Below are positions 45,370-55,854 of a stretch of 64,000 nucleotides of DNA, piece by piece. The stretch lies in contig QVOM02000116.1 of NCBI GenBank assembly GCA_003586115.2, positions 31,845,062 through 31,909,061 of the forward strand, read 5' to 3'. The translations under genes and the position numbers were made by a program. Source of the DNA: Salvator merianae. Taxonomy: Eukaryota; Chordata; Lepidosauria; Squamata; Teiidae. Positions within the stretch are counted from its first letter, which is position 1. Each line of letters starts with the position of its first letter. The notes beneath the pieces are model-generated. The model was not told where the DNA came from and ran no database searches. It saw only the letters and a program-made list of their open reading frames with translations.

Positions 45370-47372
45370 CCACACAATTGGATTCTAAAGAGTTTGTTCA
45401 TGAACTAGCAAAAACAACAAGAATTTTGTCAAAACAACAATGAGTCTCTGAAAGACTAAAATAACAGTGAATGGTGAATGACTTGGTCAGGTCAACTATG
45501 AGTTATTTTTTCAAGGAGATTGACTACTGCCCTTATTACTTATAATATTTATGTCAATAACCTTGAGAAAAATGGGCCATGGGGACTAAAATCAAGAAAC
45601 TTAACCACACTTTCACAGCTGCTTTACATGGATAACTTAAAGCTCTATGGAAAATCACCATCTGAAATAGAATCACTGCCTAATACAGTCTGAAGCACTT
45701 CCATGGTGTTTGGGCTAGAAAAATGTGCAGTACTGGTGATTAATCAGGGGAAGATGAAAAAGTCATAATAATGGCAGATGGCAATAAGATAAAAAGGTTA
45801 ACTGCCATTAGAGAGCTGCAAATATCTGTGAATTTTTCAGGTGAAGTGAAGACCAAGATCAACAAGGAATATACAGGAAAAATGAGAAAAGTCCTTAAAT
45901 CAAAACTCAGCAATGGTAATAAAATAAAAGTTATTAAAGTCCATTGGCCAGATTTAAGGAGACATATAAGAAATTGTGAAGAGCTCCAGAGGGATCTCTT
46001 GACATTGGATGAATAAACAATGAGGTGGCAAATGCACTTCAATCCTAGTAAGTGCAAATAATGCACATTGTGGCAACAACTCCAATTATACCTATAAACT
46101 GCTGGAGACTGAACTTTCTGTGACAGACCAGGAACGGGATCTTGGGGTTCTGGTGGACAGCTCAATAAAGGTGTTGACCCAGTGCACAGCAGCAATGAAA
46201 AAATAAATTCAGTGTTAGGAGTAATTAGGAAGGCTAAATAAGTCAGGAAGTGTCATTGTGTCTCTTTATAAATCTATGGAGAGGCCATATTTGAAATATT
46301 GTGTACAATTCTGACCACACCTCAGAAAGGATATTATGGAAGCAGTGAAGGTTTTGCCTTTGTCTCCAGCTTGAAAATGCCCAGAAGCATTTGGTAGGCC
46401 TATGAGTGAGACAGGATGCTAGACTAGTTGGGTTGTGGCCTGATCCTGCAGGGCTGCTCTTATTTTTTATGCTCTTATAAGAAACAGCAGCTGGCAAACC
46501 AATCAGATAAATGGAACAACAAACCATTACATGGTCAGTACGACAAGATACAAGAAAAAGTTGACAGCGAGAGTGTCTGGCAGGGGATAAGAAAAGGAAC
46601 AATGAGGAAAGAATCAGAGAGTCTAATATTTGCACGAGAACAAGCACTGAATACAACTGTAGTAAAAGCAAGATTGAAAACACCAAGGGTTACTGTAAAT
46701 GCAAGGTATGCAAAGCTGATACTGCAGACCATCCATTTCTAATTCAGTTTAATACTAGGTTGTTTTTAACTGTTTTTAACTTTGTTTTTAGATTAATATT
46801 GTAAACTGCTTTGGAATCTTATAGATGAAGATGTCGCATAAAGATCTAATATGGGGCTGTAAGAACATTACACACACTACAAGGAAAGGTGCAACTAAGT
46901 AGCTACCGTGATGCGCTGAAAGACCAGCTAAATTGCAAATGGGGACTGGGAAAATCACAGTATAGAGAAAGTTGTTCAATATGAAGGGGCCAGGATTTTG
47001 TTGGACTTTCAAATTCAAACTGATAAAAAAAACCCTCCTTGGTATAACTGTGGGGGAAAGAAACTAGTTTGGGTGACAGATATTGCAGTACCCGAGGACA
47101 CAAGAGTAAATGAAGAAGATAAACAGACACAGAGATCTACAATGTCTATTGGCGAAAGAAAGTAATAGAAATTGGTGCTGTGGGTGTTATGCCAAGGGAT
47201 TTGGAAAAGCACATTGGCACACTAGGAAGTGAAAAAATTTCCATTCCTCAGTTGCAACGGTGGTACTACTTGGAACTGCACATATTTTAAGAAGATACCT
47301 CTGTTATTTCAGATCCTTGGGAATGATCTGGTAATGGAGAGTGTCAAACTCCCTGTCACTAAGAACTCTGGT
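45370..47372 (+). mobile_element. R4/Dong-like LINE (copy 2), interrupted by CR1
   Basis: Broken frames keep LLYMDNLKLYGKSPSEIESL (the reverse-transcriptase MDDLKLY box, here with N for the second D), FGLEKCAVLVINQGKMKK, a DGNKIKRL block and YTGKMRKVLKSKLSNGNKIK before the CR1 insertion. After it come WNNKPLHGQYDKIQEKVDSE, SVWQGIRKGTMRKESESLIF, and the endonuclease-like C-terminal region to 47330. Ends in a long (AAT)n tract. Many stops; the changed catalytic box alone would make it inactive. Confidence 0.75.
45965..46485 (+). mobile_element. CR1 LINE inserted into the R4/Dong element
   Basis: RNCEELQRDLLTLDE begins the CR1 palm-to-thumb region, then WQMHFNPSKCK, LSVTDQERDLGVLVDSS and LYKSMERPYLKYCVQF follow in shifted frames. 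At about 46340 the text jumps to the 3' UTR (gcagtgaaggttttgccttt...gtggcctgatcctgcagggc), an internal deletion. R4/Dong sequence resumes near 46486. Confidence 0.85.
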
Positions 47373-47377
47373 TAATA

Positions 47378-47425
<48 letters not shown>
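47373..47425. repeat. (AAT)n microsatellite, R4/Dong tail or target
   Basis: About 17 AAT units directly after the R4/Dong 3' end. Confidence 0.97.
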
Positions 47426-47426
<1 letters not shown>

Positions 47427-49224
47427 TAAAAACAACTATTCATATTCCTTATTTTTTATTTTTTAAAGAATTTATATCCCACCTTTTACTAAAAGGTTCC
47501 AAGGTAGGTAAAAACACTATAAAACATTCTTAAAATATATTTGTCGTGGATGACATCATTAAAACATTCCACTGTACTGTCTGAGGTTTCTAGAAAATGA
47601 AAAAAAAAATTGGTTGTTGAAGGGGAAAGTATGGGGAGAGGGTAAGACCTCCCCGACCCCCAAGAAGTAGCTATGAAACATTGACTAAGACTGCTTTTTC
47701 ACAGTAAAAAGGGGCCTCAGAGAGGGTAGCGTGTGGCCCTCATGTTTTAAACCCTAATTCACCTATTCTAGCTTAAAATGTTCATGAAAGGTGAAGGGGC
47801 AGACTAGCCGTTGTACGATTCTACCTGTGAACCATCTCTCAGCCTAAAATATTCTGAGAGATGGCAAAGATTCAGCCAAAGAGCCACAAAGAAGAGCATT
47901 TCACACAGCAACATTCTGTGGCAGCCCTCACCTGTCAGTTATTCTGTCCAGTTTATTTGGATTACTGCTTTCTCTCTCATTCTCCTATGAGTTCTTCTTG
48001 TTTATTTAGGAATCTCCTCTTGCATTTTTAAAAAGTAATGATATATCATTAACTCCATCTGGTGTTTTAAGATGGGAGAAGCCTCATTTTTCAATTTCTG
48101 CAAAAATGGCACAAAGAATGGCCTACGTGATTTTCAAAACCATGCTGTCCAAAGTTGACAAGATGTACAATATTACAGCTTTTGTCAAATGAACAGGTAA
48201 GTAAAAGTTCTTATAGTTTACTTAATTTGCATGACTTAGAATGATAAAGCGAGAAATGCCCATAATTTGGATTGCAATGATCTAATTTAAGATTTAATAG
48301 CTACAGAATTTCAATGATGGTAGACCAGAAGACTCATAAATATACTCTCCCCATAATGATACAATGAAGGATGAATAGATAGGAGAAATCCTTATTAGAC
48401 ACAATATTACAGGTATATGTGTGAGAGAATGAGTGAGTAATGGATACAGAAAGATTTTCTTTTGAAACCCAAGATGTGAGCTACTCTGTATTGACAAATG
48501 AATAGGAGACATTTATAGGCTCTGTGGGACTCACATGAATGGCTTTGATTGGCTGAATGCCAGTTTTGTTTGAAGGTTATGTTCAGACTTTGTCATTCCA
48601 TGTCAGCCCTGACAAGCCCTATCCTCTGAAATGTTGGTGTGGATTCTAGCAGATAAGTACACCAGATGTGATGTTCAGTTATTTTGCTTCATCATCATCA
48701 TTCATTAAAAGCTCATAAGATGCACAGCGCCTGTCTCTAGTCACTCAGGGTCAGTGAATGTACAACAGTTTAATAATCAATAAACACTTTGTGAGCGCAT
48801 GTGTTGTAACATGAATCGCTGTTTATTTGCTACCACATGAGGCCTCAGGAGATTCTGCAGCTACAGATGAAGAATAAGAGTGTGGGGGTCAGTAGGAAGC
48901 CTACGCAAATGTGAAGATCCAGGAATAATGGTTTAATATAAATGGATGCCACTTACTTTCTTTAGGGTGAGCTGTTCTATTATATTGGAATCAGGGTATT
49001 ATACAAACTGGAACAGACAGGTGTCAATAATATTGCTGGAAGAAAACAGCCTTGTCTCTATTTGCTGAGACACTAATCCTGTAATCCTTCAGTCCCCAAG
49101 AGAGCTATCTCCTGACCACTGCGTCAGACAAATCTATAGTGCTTGTTATACCAACTTTGGAGTTCAAGTGCTGGTAGGGATGACAAGGATATATGCCAAA
49201 ATCCATAGACTTCCCAAATGGCAG
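47426..49224. other. Intergenic, mostly unique sequence
   Basis: No gene recognised. 48010-48310 is an AT-rich, repeat-free block with octamer- and homeodomain-type words. Confidence 0.35.
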
Positions 49225-49330
49225 ATAACATAAGATCATAAGAGGAGCGCTGTTGGATCAGGCCAAAGCTCATTTGGTCCAGCATCCTGGTGGTTGCCAT
49301 CTTATTCTTGCCACATCTTGCCTCTGAAGG
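49225..49330 (-). mobile_element. CR1 LINE 3' terminus
   Basis: ataagatcataagaggagcg, followed by ctgttggatcaggccaaagc and ggtccagcatcctggtggtt, is the reverse complement of the common CR1 3' end. It lies just upstream of the BTF3L4 retrocopy. Confidence 0.7.
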
Positions 49331-49355
49331 GTTTGTTGGGCTAAGATAAAGCTAG

Positions 49356-49793
49356 ATGAAGCAGGAAAAACTGGCTAAACTTTAGGACCAGGTCCAAATA
49401 GATGCAAAAGGGTTCCGCTGATGGGAAAAAACTTCAGAGTTCACTTAAAAAATTGTTAGTGAACAATATTGCTGGAACTGAAGAGGTGAATATGATAGAA
49501 GATGATGGAACAGTTATTCATTTCAACCACCTTAAGGTGCAGGCTTCGCATTCTGCAAACACTTTTGCAATTGCTGGTCATGCTGAAGCCAAGCCAGTTA
49601 CAGAAATGCTACCTGGAATTTTAGGTCAGCTGGCTGCTGACACCTTAACAAACCTCAGAAATTTAGCTGAACAGTTTCCAAGGCAAGAGTTGGATATCAA
49701 AGTACTGAAATCAGAAGATATTGATGAAGTAGATGATGAGGTTCTGGATCTTGTAGAAAACTTGATGAAGCATCAAAAAAATAAGCTAATTAA
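49356..49793 (+). pseudogene. BTF3L4: Processed pseudogene (retrocopy) of BTF3L4
   Basis: BTF3L4 is a beta-NAC-like protein (basic transcription factor 3-like 4) with a NAC domain. The copy has no introns. It begins at the ancestral ATG (49356) with MKQEKLAKL, then an in-frame TAG at codon 10. About 45-50 bp coding for the basic RRKKK segment is deleted. The NAC-domain region then reads on in another frame: [81 protein letters not shown]. Near the end one base is lost (GAAAACTTGATGAAGC), so the ancestral FDEASK..AN tail is out of frame, with a further stop. The ancestral stop is at 49791-49793. EEVNMI and [15 protein letters not shown] match BTF3L4 better than BTF3. An open frame of 141 codons (49402-49827) survives but lacks the N-terminus. 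No promoter is evident; most likely non-functional. Confidence 0.9.
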
Positions 49794-49998
49794 TTCATTA
49801 ATAATTCTGGAAATTGACATGGACTAGATTTAAGAAATCAGCTGTGTGCTTCCAAACTCCTATTGAAGCAGTGAACATTACTCATTTAATTGTTCAGTAA
49901 TATAAAACATTTTGTATTTTAATTATGTTGCTTGTTCAGCATTTTCTATCAGTTGGTTTTTTGCATTTTGCATTGAACTCCCAGAATCTATCTTTCAA
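49794..49998 (+). pseudogene. Probable 3' UTR remnant of the BTF3L4 retrocopy
   Basis: AT-rich sequence between the ancestral stop codon and a CR1 piece. It looks like transcript 3' UTR (aataattctggaaattgaca..., aatataaaacattttgtatt), but no poly(A) tail remains. Confidence 0.4.
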
Positions 49999-50235
49999 CA
50001 TCCTGTCTTGCACAGTGGCCCAAAGACAAGGGCAAAACTTTCAGCTGCTCTTGACTCCCTGCAAATTGCCTTTAGAAGCATCCTGCCTGCCCCTCCAAGA
50101 TGGAGGTGGTACCTAGGCATCCATTCTAGCCACCATTGCTATGTCTGTCCTCAGTGAATTTATCTAATCCTTTCTTAAAGCTATCTAGGCTGATAGCTAT
50201 CACCACCTGTTTTGGTAGAAATATCTCCAAACTAA
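49999..50235 (-). mobile_element. CR1 LINE 3' fragment
   Basis: Reverse complement of the CR1 3' UTR: tgactccctgcaaattgcct, agatggaggtggtacctagg, catccattctagccaccatt, then the lower coding end (ttaaagctatctaggctgat). Confidence 0.8.
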
Positions 50236-50965
50236 AGAGGAACTGGTGACATGTGCCCAGAATGGGCTTTTGTGTTTTGTTCTATGATCAGGACATTAAA
50301 GTAACATTGCAGGCAGCACAAAATATTACCCAGCATATCACCAGACAATTCACATGGGGCCTTTCGCACTTTACACTGCGGAATGTGTGCAAGTGAACGT
50401 TCTGCAGTGGAATAGATCCCATAGTGGGACAGCCATTTGCACTGCGAGAGCTGGAACATCCCAGCAAAGGGCTAAATCTCTCATTGTTTTGGGTCATTTT
50501 CTCTCTAGCAAATTCTCCATCTCAAGCTTTTGCAGCTGGGATGGTCTTGTTGCTGTCCAGTTGTTGGTTTAATAAGCCATGAGGCTGCCTCTTTCCCCTG
50601 TATTTCAGGGTCTCCTCTCCCTGTTCCAGATTAGATGTTCATCCACCTTCCTATGTTCCAGGGATTGTCTCTGCAAAGTGTTCCACAGGGAAAAGCTCTA
50701 TTGTAGTAATTGCCAAATCAGCAGAGACTGCACTGCTTTCACCTCCTCCCCAAGAGGATCTTCTAACTCTCCAGACTCAGAGTCTGCAGTGAGTAGCTGA
50801 ACAAACTTGCAACTTAGCAAGCCTGTGTTTTTCTGATAGGTTGCTGCTGCAAGTAAGTGAAGAAGAAACTGACATGAGCAGCCAACCCAAATGGTGTGAG
50901 CAATTATTCATGGACTGATGCTAAAGAGAATTCTAGGTGGCAACTACTGTAGGAACCAAATCATA
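50236..50965. other. Intergenic; R-group transposon piece near 50354-50480
   Basis: ATGGGGCCTTTCGCACTTTAC at 50354 followed by GGAATAGATCCCATAGTGGGACAGCCATTTGCACT resembles 31101-31200; the right end is not evident. The remainder shows nothing recognisable. Confidence 0.4.
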
Positions 50966-51397
50966 GGCTGGCTCCAGATGCAGACCAAATATAGTGCCAA
51001 CAAGTGATATTCTGGAGAAAAATCCCTGGAATGACTAGACAGCATGAGGGACCACGCTATCTATGCGTTTTTTTGTTGATGCACACTTCCAGGTATTTCG
51101 TTGGTGTGAAATACCTGGAAGTGTGTGATGCCATCACCATGCATTCATAGCCAGTTTTTCTTGGTCCACACACATGCGCGGTAGCCAGGACTACAATGGC
51201 AGCTCCATTTGCAAAGGTAAATGATTGTGCTATTTCAGGAAAACCTGCCATCAAAGTTAGGTTTTTCAAAAATGGGGAATCACATGTTTTAGGGGAGGAT
51301 ATAGCGAAGGCTTGGTGGGATTGCCACAGATACATGCGTAAATCTCACTGTAGTGGTACCAAAATGGCACTATATTTCTCCTTATCTGGATGCAGCC
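50966..51397. mobile_element. Harbinger-like MITE with perfect hairpin (copy 6)
   Basis: Ends GGCTGGCTCCAGATGCAG and, complementary, GGCTGCATCCAGATAAGG. Identical ATA flanks (50963-50965 and 51398-51400). Positions 51082-51125 form a hairpin with perfect 18-bp arms (CACACTTCCAGGTATTTC) and an 8-nt loop. Confidence 0.8.
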
Positions 51398-51669
51398 ATA
51401 CTGCTAAGCAAGGGATGACTTTAAAAAACAAGTGTATTTTGGGCATAGATAAAGATGTAAGAACCCAACATCCATTATAATACCTTCATCTTTCTGATCT
51501 CCAATAAAGTAACAGTATTAATTAAAAAGGAAAGGAAATTTGGTCCCTTGATACCCATGCTCTTATCTGGACTGCGCTCTATGCTGTCACCATCTGAAAA
51601 TTCAAGGAATGCAGCTTGAAGAAACTGATTTAAAATTTTATAATGTAGTTGAATGTTAAATGCTAGGAA
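51398..51669. other. Short intergenic stretch
   Basis: Nothing recognised. Confidence 0.4.
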
Positions 51670-52070
51670 GGGCCATTTTGCAATTCCACTTTAGAATGGG
51701 ATAATTATCCCATTCTAAGGTGGAACAGACCGTGCAGCACAGACACTGTCTGCACTATGTGGTCGGAAACCATACCTGAAGTGGCACGAATGCTGGTAAC
51801 CGTGCCTGATCCTCACCATGGCAGTGGCTGGGAAGCATCCAGCTGCTGTCATGGTGGCTCACAGGTCTGCACAGTGCCCAGATGGTGCAAGCATGACTGA
51901 CTGATCAGGCCTGTGTGATACCCTGGTCAGGCTCGATTGAGTGATCACGTGTGTGCAATCAGTAGATCGCACCAGCCTGGATGCTGCACCATCAGGGAGG
52001 TGCTAACGCACCTTATCATGATTATCACCTCCTGGTAAGGTTGTGCAGCACTAATTAGTGCTGCACAGGA
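51670..52070. mobile_element. G-type DNA transposon with 42-bp palindrome, right end unclear
   Basis: Starts GGGCCATTTTGCAATTCCAC. A 42-bp palindrome (51684-51725, one mismatched pair) contains the same core as 27107-27136. A second, perfect 26-bp palindrome lies at 52042-52067 (arm TGTGCAGCACTAA). The opposite terminus could not be located, so the extent is approximate. Confidence 0.5.
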
Positions 52071-54032
52071 ATCCACGATCGTGAGTAGTTGTAGCCCACT
52101 CCCAGCCACTTGGGCCTCTGCAAGATGCAGACACACTTGGCCAGCAAGCCAAGGCAGTTATGCAGATCATGATGCTACAAAGTAAGAAAGAATGCAGATG
52201 CATAACATGAAGAGGAATATGAACCCTGGGATAGATTATATATGCAATATATATGCAATATTATATTTAGGCCTTTCCACAAAAGAATTATGTAACATTT
52301 GCCAGGTCCATCTTTGGATATTGAGAAAGATTTTATTGTTTGCATCACAAATGCATCTCAAACATAGCTTTCCTGTCCTGTTTGAAAACCCAGTGATCTG
52401 AAACTCACCCTGAGTGGAATTAATTTGCCAGAGAAAAAAAATCACAAAGTTCAACCTGTGTATTGGCTTCAGATACAATAGCTCCAGAATGGCTCATCAT
52501 AGTTAAGTAAGCTACTAAAAGCATAAAAATGCTAAGGGACAATATGTGAGTTTGTTAGCAAGTCGTGTTTAACTTAAAGAAAATGATTTTTGAAAAAAAT
52601 AGCTGCTCATATAATGAAGAAAACTTCGCTAGGAAACCCTTTGTCTTCCTTGCCCAAGTAGCAGGCATTTTTGATAGCTGTTGCTCCTTCTTTGCAGTCC
52701 TGTTTACAGTTTGGACTTGCACTGCTGCTCACGTGCAAGTGCCAAAAATTTATCTTTCTTTGTTAAAACAACTCATTAGATTTATCTCTTTGAGTATCAT
52801 AGGTCTTCATTCAGTCAAATAAACCATATTTTGATTACCACCCTGGAAAGATATAAATGCTAAATACTGTTTAACTTTATTTTATGAGATGGAATAGTAT
52901 ATTTTTTCCCATTCTAGTGACCTTTTATTGCCTTGCGAATAAAAAAATAATTTACCAGGCAGAAATAACAGCCGGAGGAAGAGGCGATTTATGGGCATGC
53001 CAACTCCACTAAACCCAAAAGATAAACATAATGGTTTGTCGAATAAAAATAGTGGATTATCCATTTCCTTATTCTCAGAACTCTGGGGGGAAATGCCCAC
53101 CTCTACTCCCAGAATTAGAGAACACATTCATTTCTTCATTTCAAAGGTGGGGGTTGCACGGGCAAAACTTAAATTCAGGTCTCTCTGTGTTTAGAAATCT
53201 CTCAGTCAATCTGATAATTGAAGTAAATTAATATCTAATTTTAACCAAAGCAATTCAATTGCAGCCGTTTATGAAATGAAGAGACAGAGGAATCTGCAGG
53301 AAATTTGAATTCTTTATTATTAACTAAGGCCCTTTCAGCACTGAGGCCCACTGATCTGGTTTTTCAGGCAGCTAAGTGCAGAAAAGGCCTTAATAAAAAC
53401 TGCCCTTCCAAAATGTCAATGAGAGTATTCGGCAGCTAGTCACATACCAGGCACTTTAGGATGTCATTGATTTTCATCTCTGGGCGCTTCTTGCAGGCAA
53501 AGAGTATTGCAATTGTGTTTCCTGCACAGTTCACAGAGATGTGTGGAAGGGTATGTACTTCCTTGTTCTGGTTCAGCAGGGGGACTCATTTCAGTGGTGC
53601 ACCAAATTGTGCCACTGAATTGGGCTTCCCTGGCCAAACTTTTATTCCTGTCCATCAGAGCCCTCACAGCAGGCTCTAAAGCTCACATGAGCTTCAGAAT
53701 GACACAGGGTGGCTCGGGGGCTCCCTGGAACAGGACGTCCGAATGTGGTTGACCTTGTTCCAGGACAGTTGGATTGTTCTAGCTGGAAACTGTTCCAATA
53801 GGAGCAGTTCAGCTGGAGCGGTCCAGCCCAGGTAAGTGAGAAAATGTCCTTAGGCTATACCATTGGTCCAGACCATGTTATAAGCCCATTACCTACAACA
53901 GAGTGTAAAGATAAAATGCAGATACTGTCAGGCATGCATTCCCTCATGTGAAACCACTGAGCCTCTTCAGTTATGTATATTTGAATAACCTGTTGATAAT
54001 AACTATAGAAAAAACATAATTTTATTTAGAGT

Positions 54033-54033
<1 letters not shown>
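52071..54033. other. Intergenic; short MITE-like piece at 53329-53389
   Basis: GGCCCTTTCAGCACTGAGG and, complementary, GGCCTTTTCTGCACTTAGC bound a fragment of about 60 bp near 53329-53389, flanked by TAA and TTA. The sequence ending TAAGTGAGAAAATGTCC near 53850 may be another transposon end. No gene recognised. Confidence 0.4.

Positions 54034-54074
<41 letters not shown>
54034..54074. repeat. (AAAG)n microsatellite
   Basis: About ten AAAG units. Confidence 0.97.
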
Positions 54075-54146
54075 GTTGTTATTTTGAGAGCTATGGGTAT
54101 GATTCAAAGAGTATTGATTACACAATGCATAGAGATCAATGCTAGA

Positions 54147-54340
54147 CAGTGGCAGCAGCCGGCTTTAAGCCCAGGTGTTTGTGCCCCACGCAAAGTGTGC
54201 CATGACTGTTCACGGAGCCTCCGGGCCTCTGTACTGTTGCAGCAGGTCGCAGTATGGAGGCCTAGAGGCCCCGTGAATAGCCATGGCGTGCTTTGTGCGG
54301 GGCCACGAACACCCAGGCTTAAAGCCGGCAGCCGCCACTG
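54147..54340. mobile_element. hAT-like GC-rich fold-back MITE, copy 4 (best preserved)
   Basis: Ends CAGTGGCAGCAGCCGGCTTT and, complementary, CAGTGGCGGCTGCCGGCTTT. The arms pair along almost the whole 194 bp, meeting at a GTTGCAGCAGGTCGCAG centre. Flanks ATGCTAGA (54139-54146) and ATGCTAAA (54341-54348) match 7 of 8. CA..TG ends and 8-bp duplication point to the hAT superfamily. Confidence 0.88.
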
Positions 54341-54348
54341 ATGCTAAA

Positions 54349-55488
54349 TCAAGTGTTTATTGACTGCACTCTGGAAATTTCTCTGTAGTGCAACAGTTCA
54401 AGATGGCTGTAATGCTATACGGCCAATATATATTTTGCATGTTTTACCAATAGCAGGAGGCTTTCGTATCACTTTGAGTGGCCTAGTCAGCAATCAGAAT
54501 TTTTTGTTACTGATCTGTCTGAAATATTTTTTCGTTCTATAGATGTGAATGGCTTAAAAGAATGTTACCTGAAATGTTTAAATTCCAGATTCCTGAAGCC
54601 ATTTCTTAAGCTGAAGGAGATTAGGTATCTCTGAAGTAATATCATCCGATCTGATCATAAATCACTGAGCCTTGTCTGAACTCCGAAACTAGGATCAATG
54701 GTGCTCATCTCTCAAAATCTGAAACTAGCATATGTAAGAGAAGATATCATGAAGATCATTTTAAAAAGAAGGTCATGCCTCACTTCATCCTGAACTTTAG
54801 AGCTATTTCATACAACCTCCCAAGGGAAATATTTGCTTTGCTTCTGGGAGCTAGATTGTATAAACTGTAAAGATAAGTCCAAATGGTTTGTGCCGTTATT
54901 CTAGCGGAACTCATAAAAACAGAAGTTGAGAACCACATTGTCTCAGTGCTACATATCTTCAGGAATTTTCTGTCATGGGTTGCATACCAGTAGTGGGGAA
55001 GGCTGAAGACGGAGCTAAAAATGGGCCCATTTGTCTGACATCTTTTTTTGCTGAACTTCAAACCTTTGGTTTATGGCAAGTTCTTTACTGTTCAAAGATG
55101 TCTCTCTCTGGTGACCTGTGTGGTTTAAATCAAGACTAAAGAGAAAAAAATCCTAAGAAATGAGAACAGGGACCTTGACATTCCTCATCAATACGTAGGA
55201 TCTGGAGAGCAGCTGAGCAAACACATCAGTCACCTCATTTTAGTTTTCTTTATTGCATTTATATGTAAGACCACATTCATACACGTTAAAAAGTCAGCTC
55301 AAAGGTAGTATGTGGATGCTAGTGTTCTCATCCCATCTCTAATTCATGTTCAGGGTTAGAGAATGCGATTTGAAAGGGCCCTTTCTGGCCTTTAGTGTGG
55401 ATTAAAGCACCAACATGTGGACACTAGCATGCCTAAGCTGCTTTTGAGCCAATTTTTTTTTAATTGTGTGGATGCAGTTCTTTTACTT
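54349..55488. other. Intergenic sequence, nothing recognised
   Basis: No gene or repeat family identified. Confidence 0.4.
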
Positions 55489-55851
55489 AGGATGTGACCA
55501 GACAGGACTTTTTAAAGCCATACCTTTAAGAGAAAGCATCCCATCTCCAGATGCACAAAATATTGTTGTACAAATAATTGTCTGAATATATGGCTGTGAA
55601 CTCACCTTAATTTTCCACGCTGCTGCTTGTATTTGCATCCAAGTCAGGTAACACCTACCTTAACTATAGGTGCTATCCACTGATTGGCTATTCAGTGGGA
55701 ACCACCCCACCTCTTTGCTTATGTACTTTCCTTCCCAACCTTGTTTAAAGAAAGAAATGCCTTCAGAGTGATGAATTCACAAATATTGAAGAGGCAACCT
55801 TTCTGAGACTTCAAACAGAGTAAAGCAAATGCAGGAAAAAAGAATCTGTTG
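55489..55851 (+). mobile_element. Possible DNA transposon, X pair copy 2
   Basis: Starts GGATGTGACCAGACAGGACT, preceded by TTA (55486-55488). The end shares GACTTCAAACAGAGTAAAGC and AAATGCAGG with 42222-42583, and a TTA follows at 55852-55854. An ATTGG word occurs inside, as in copy 1. No coding capacity. Confidence 0.4.
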
Positions 55852-55854
55852 TTA

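Noticed and set aside
46428..46742. 104-codon open frame with a coherent middle part
   Set aside because: It begins in CR1 3' UTR and continues into R4/Dong coding sequence; it is a junction product of nested LINEs.
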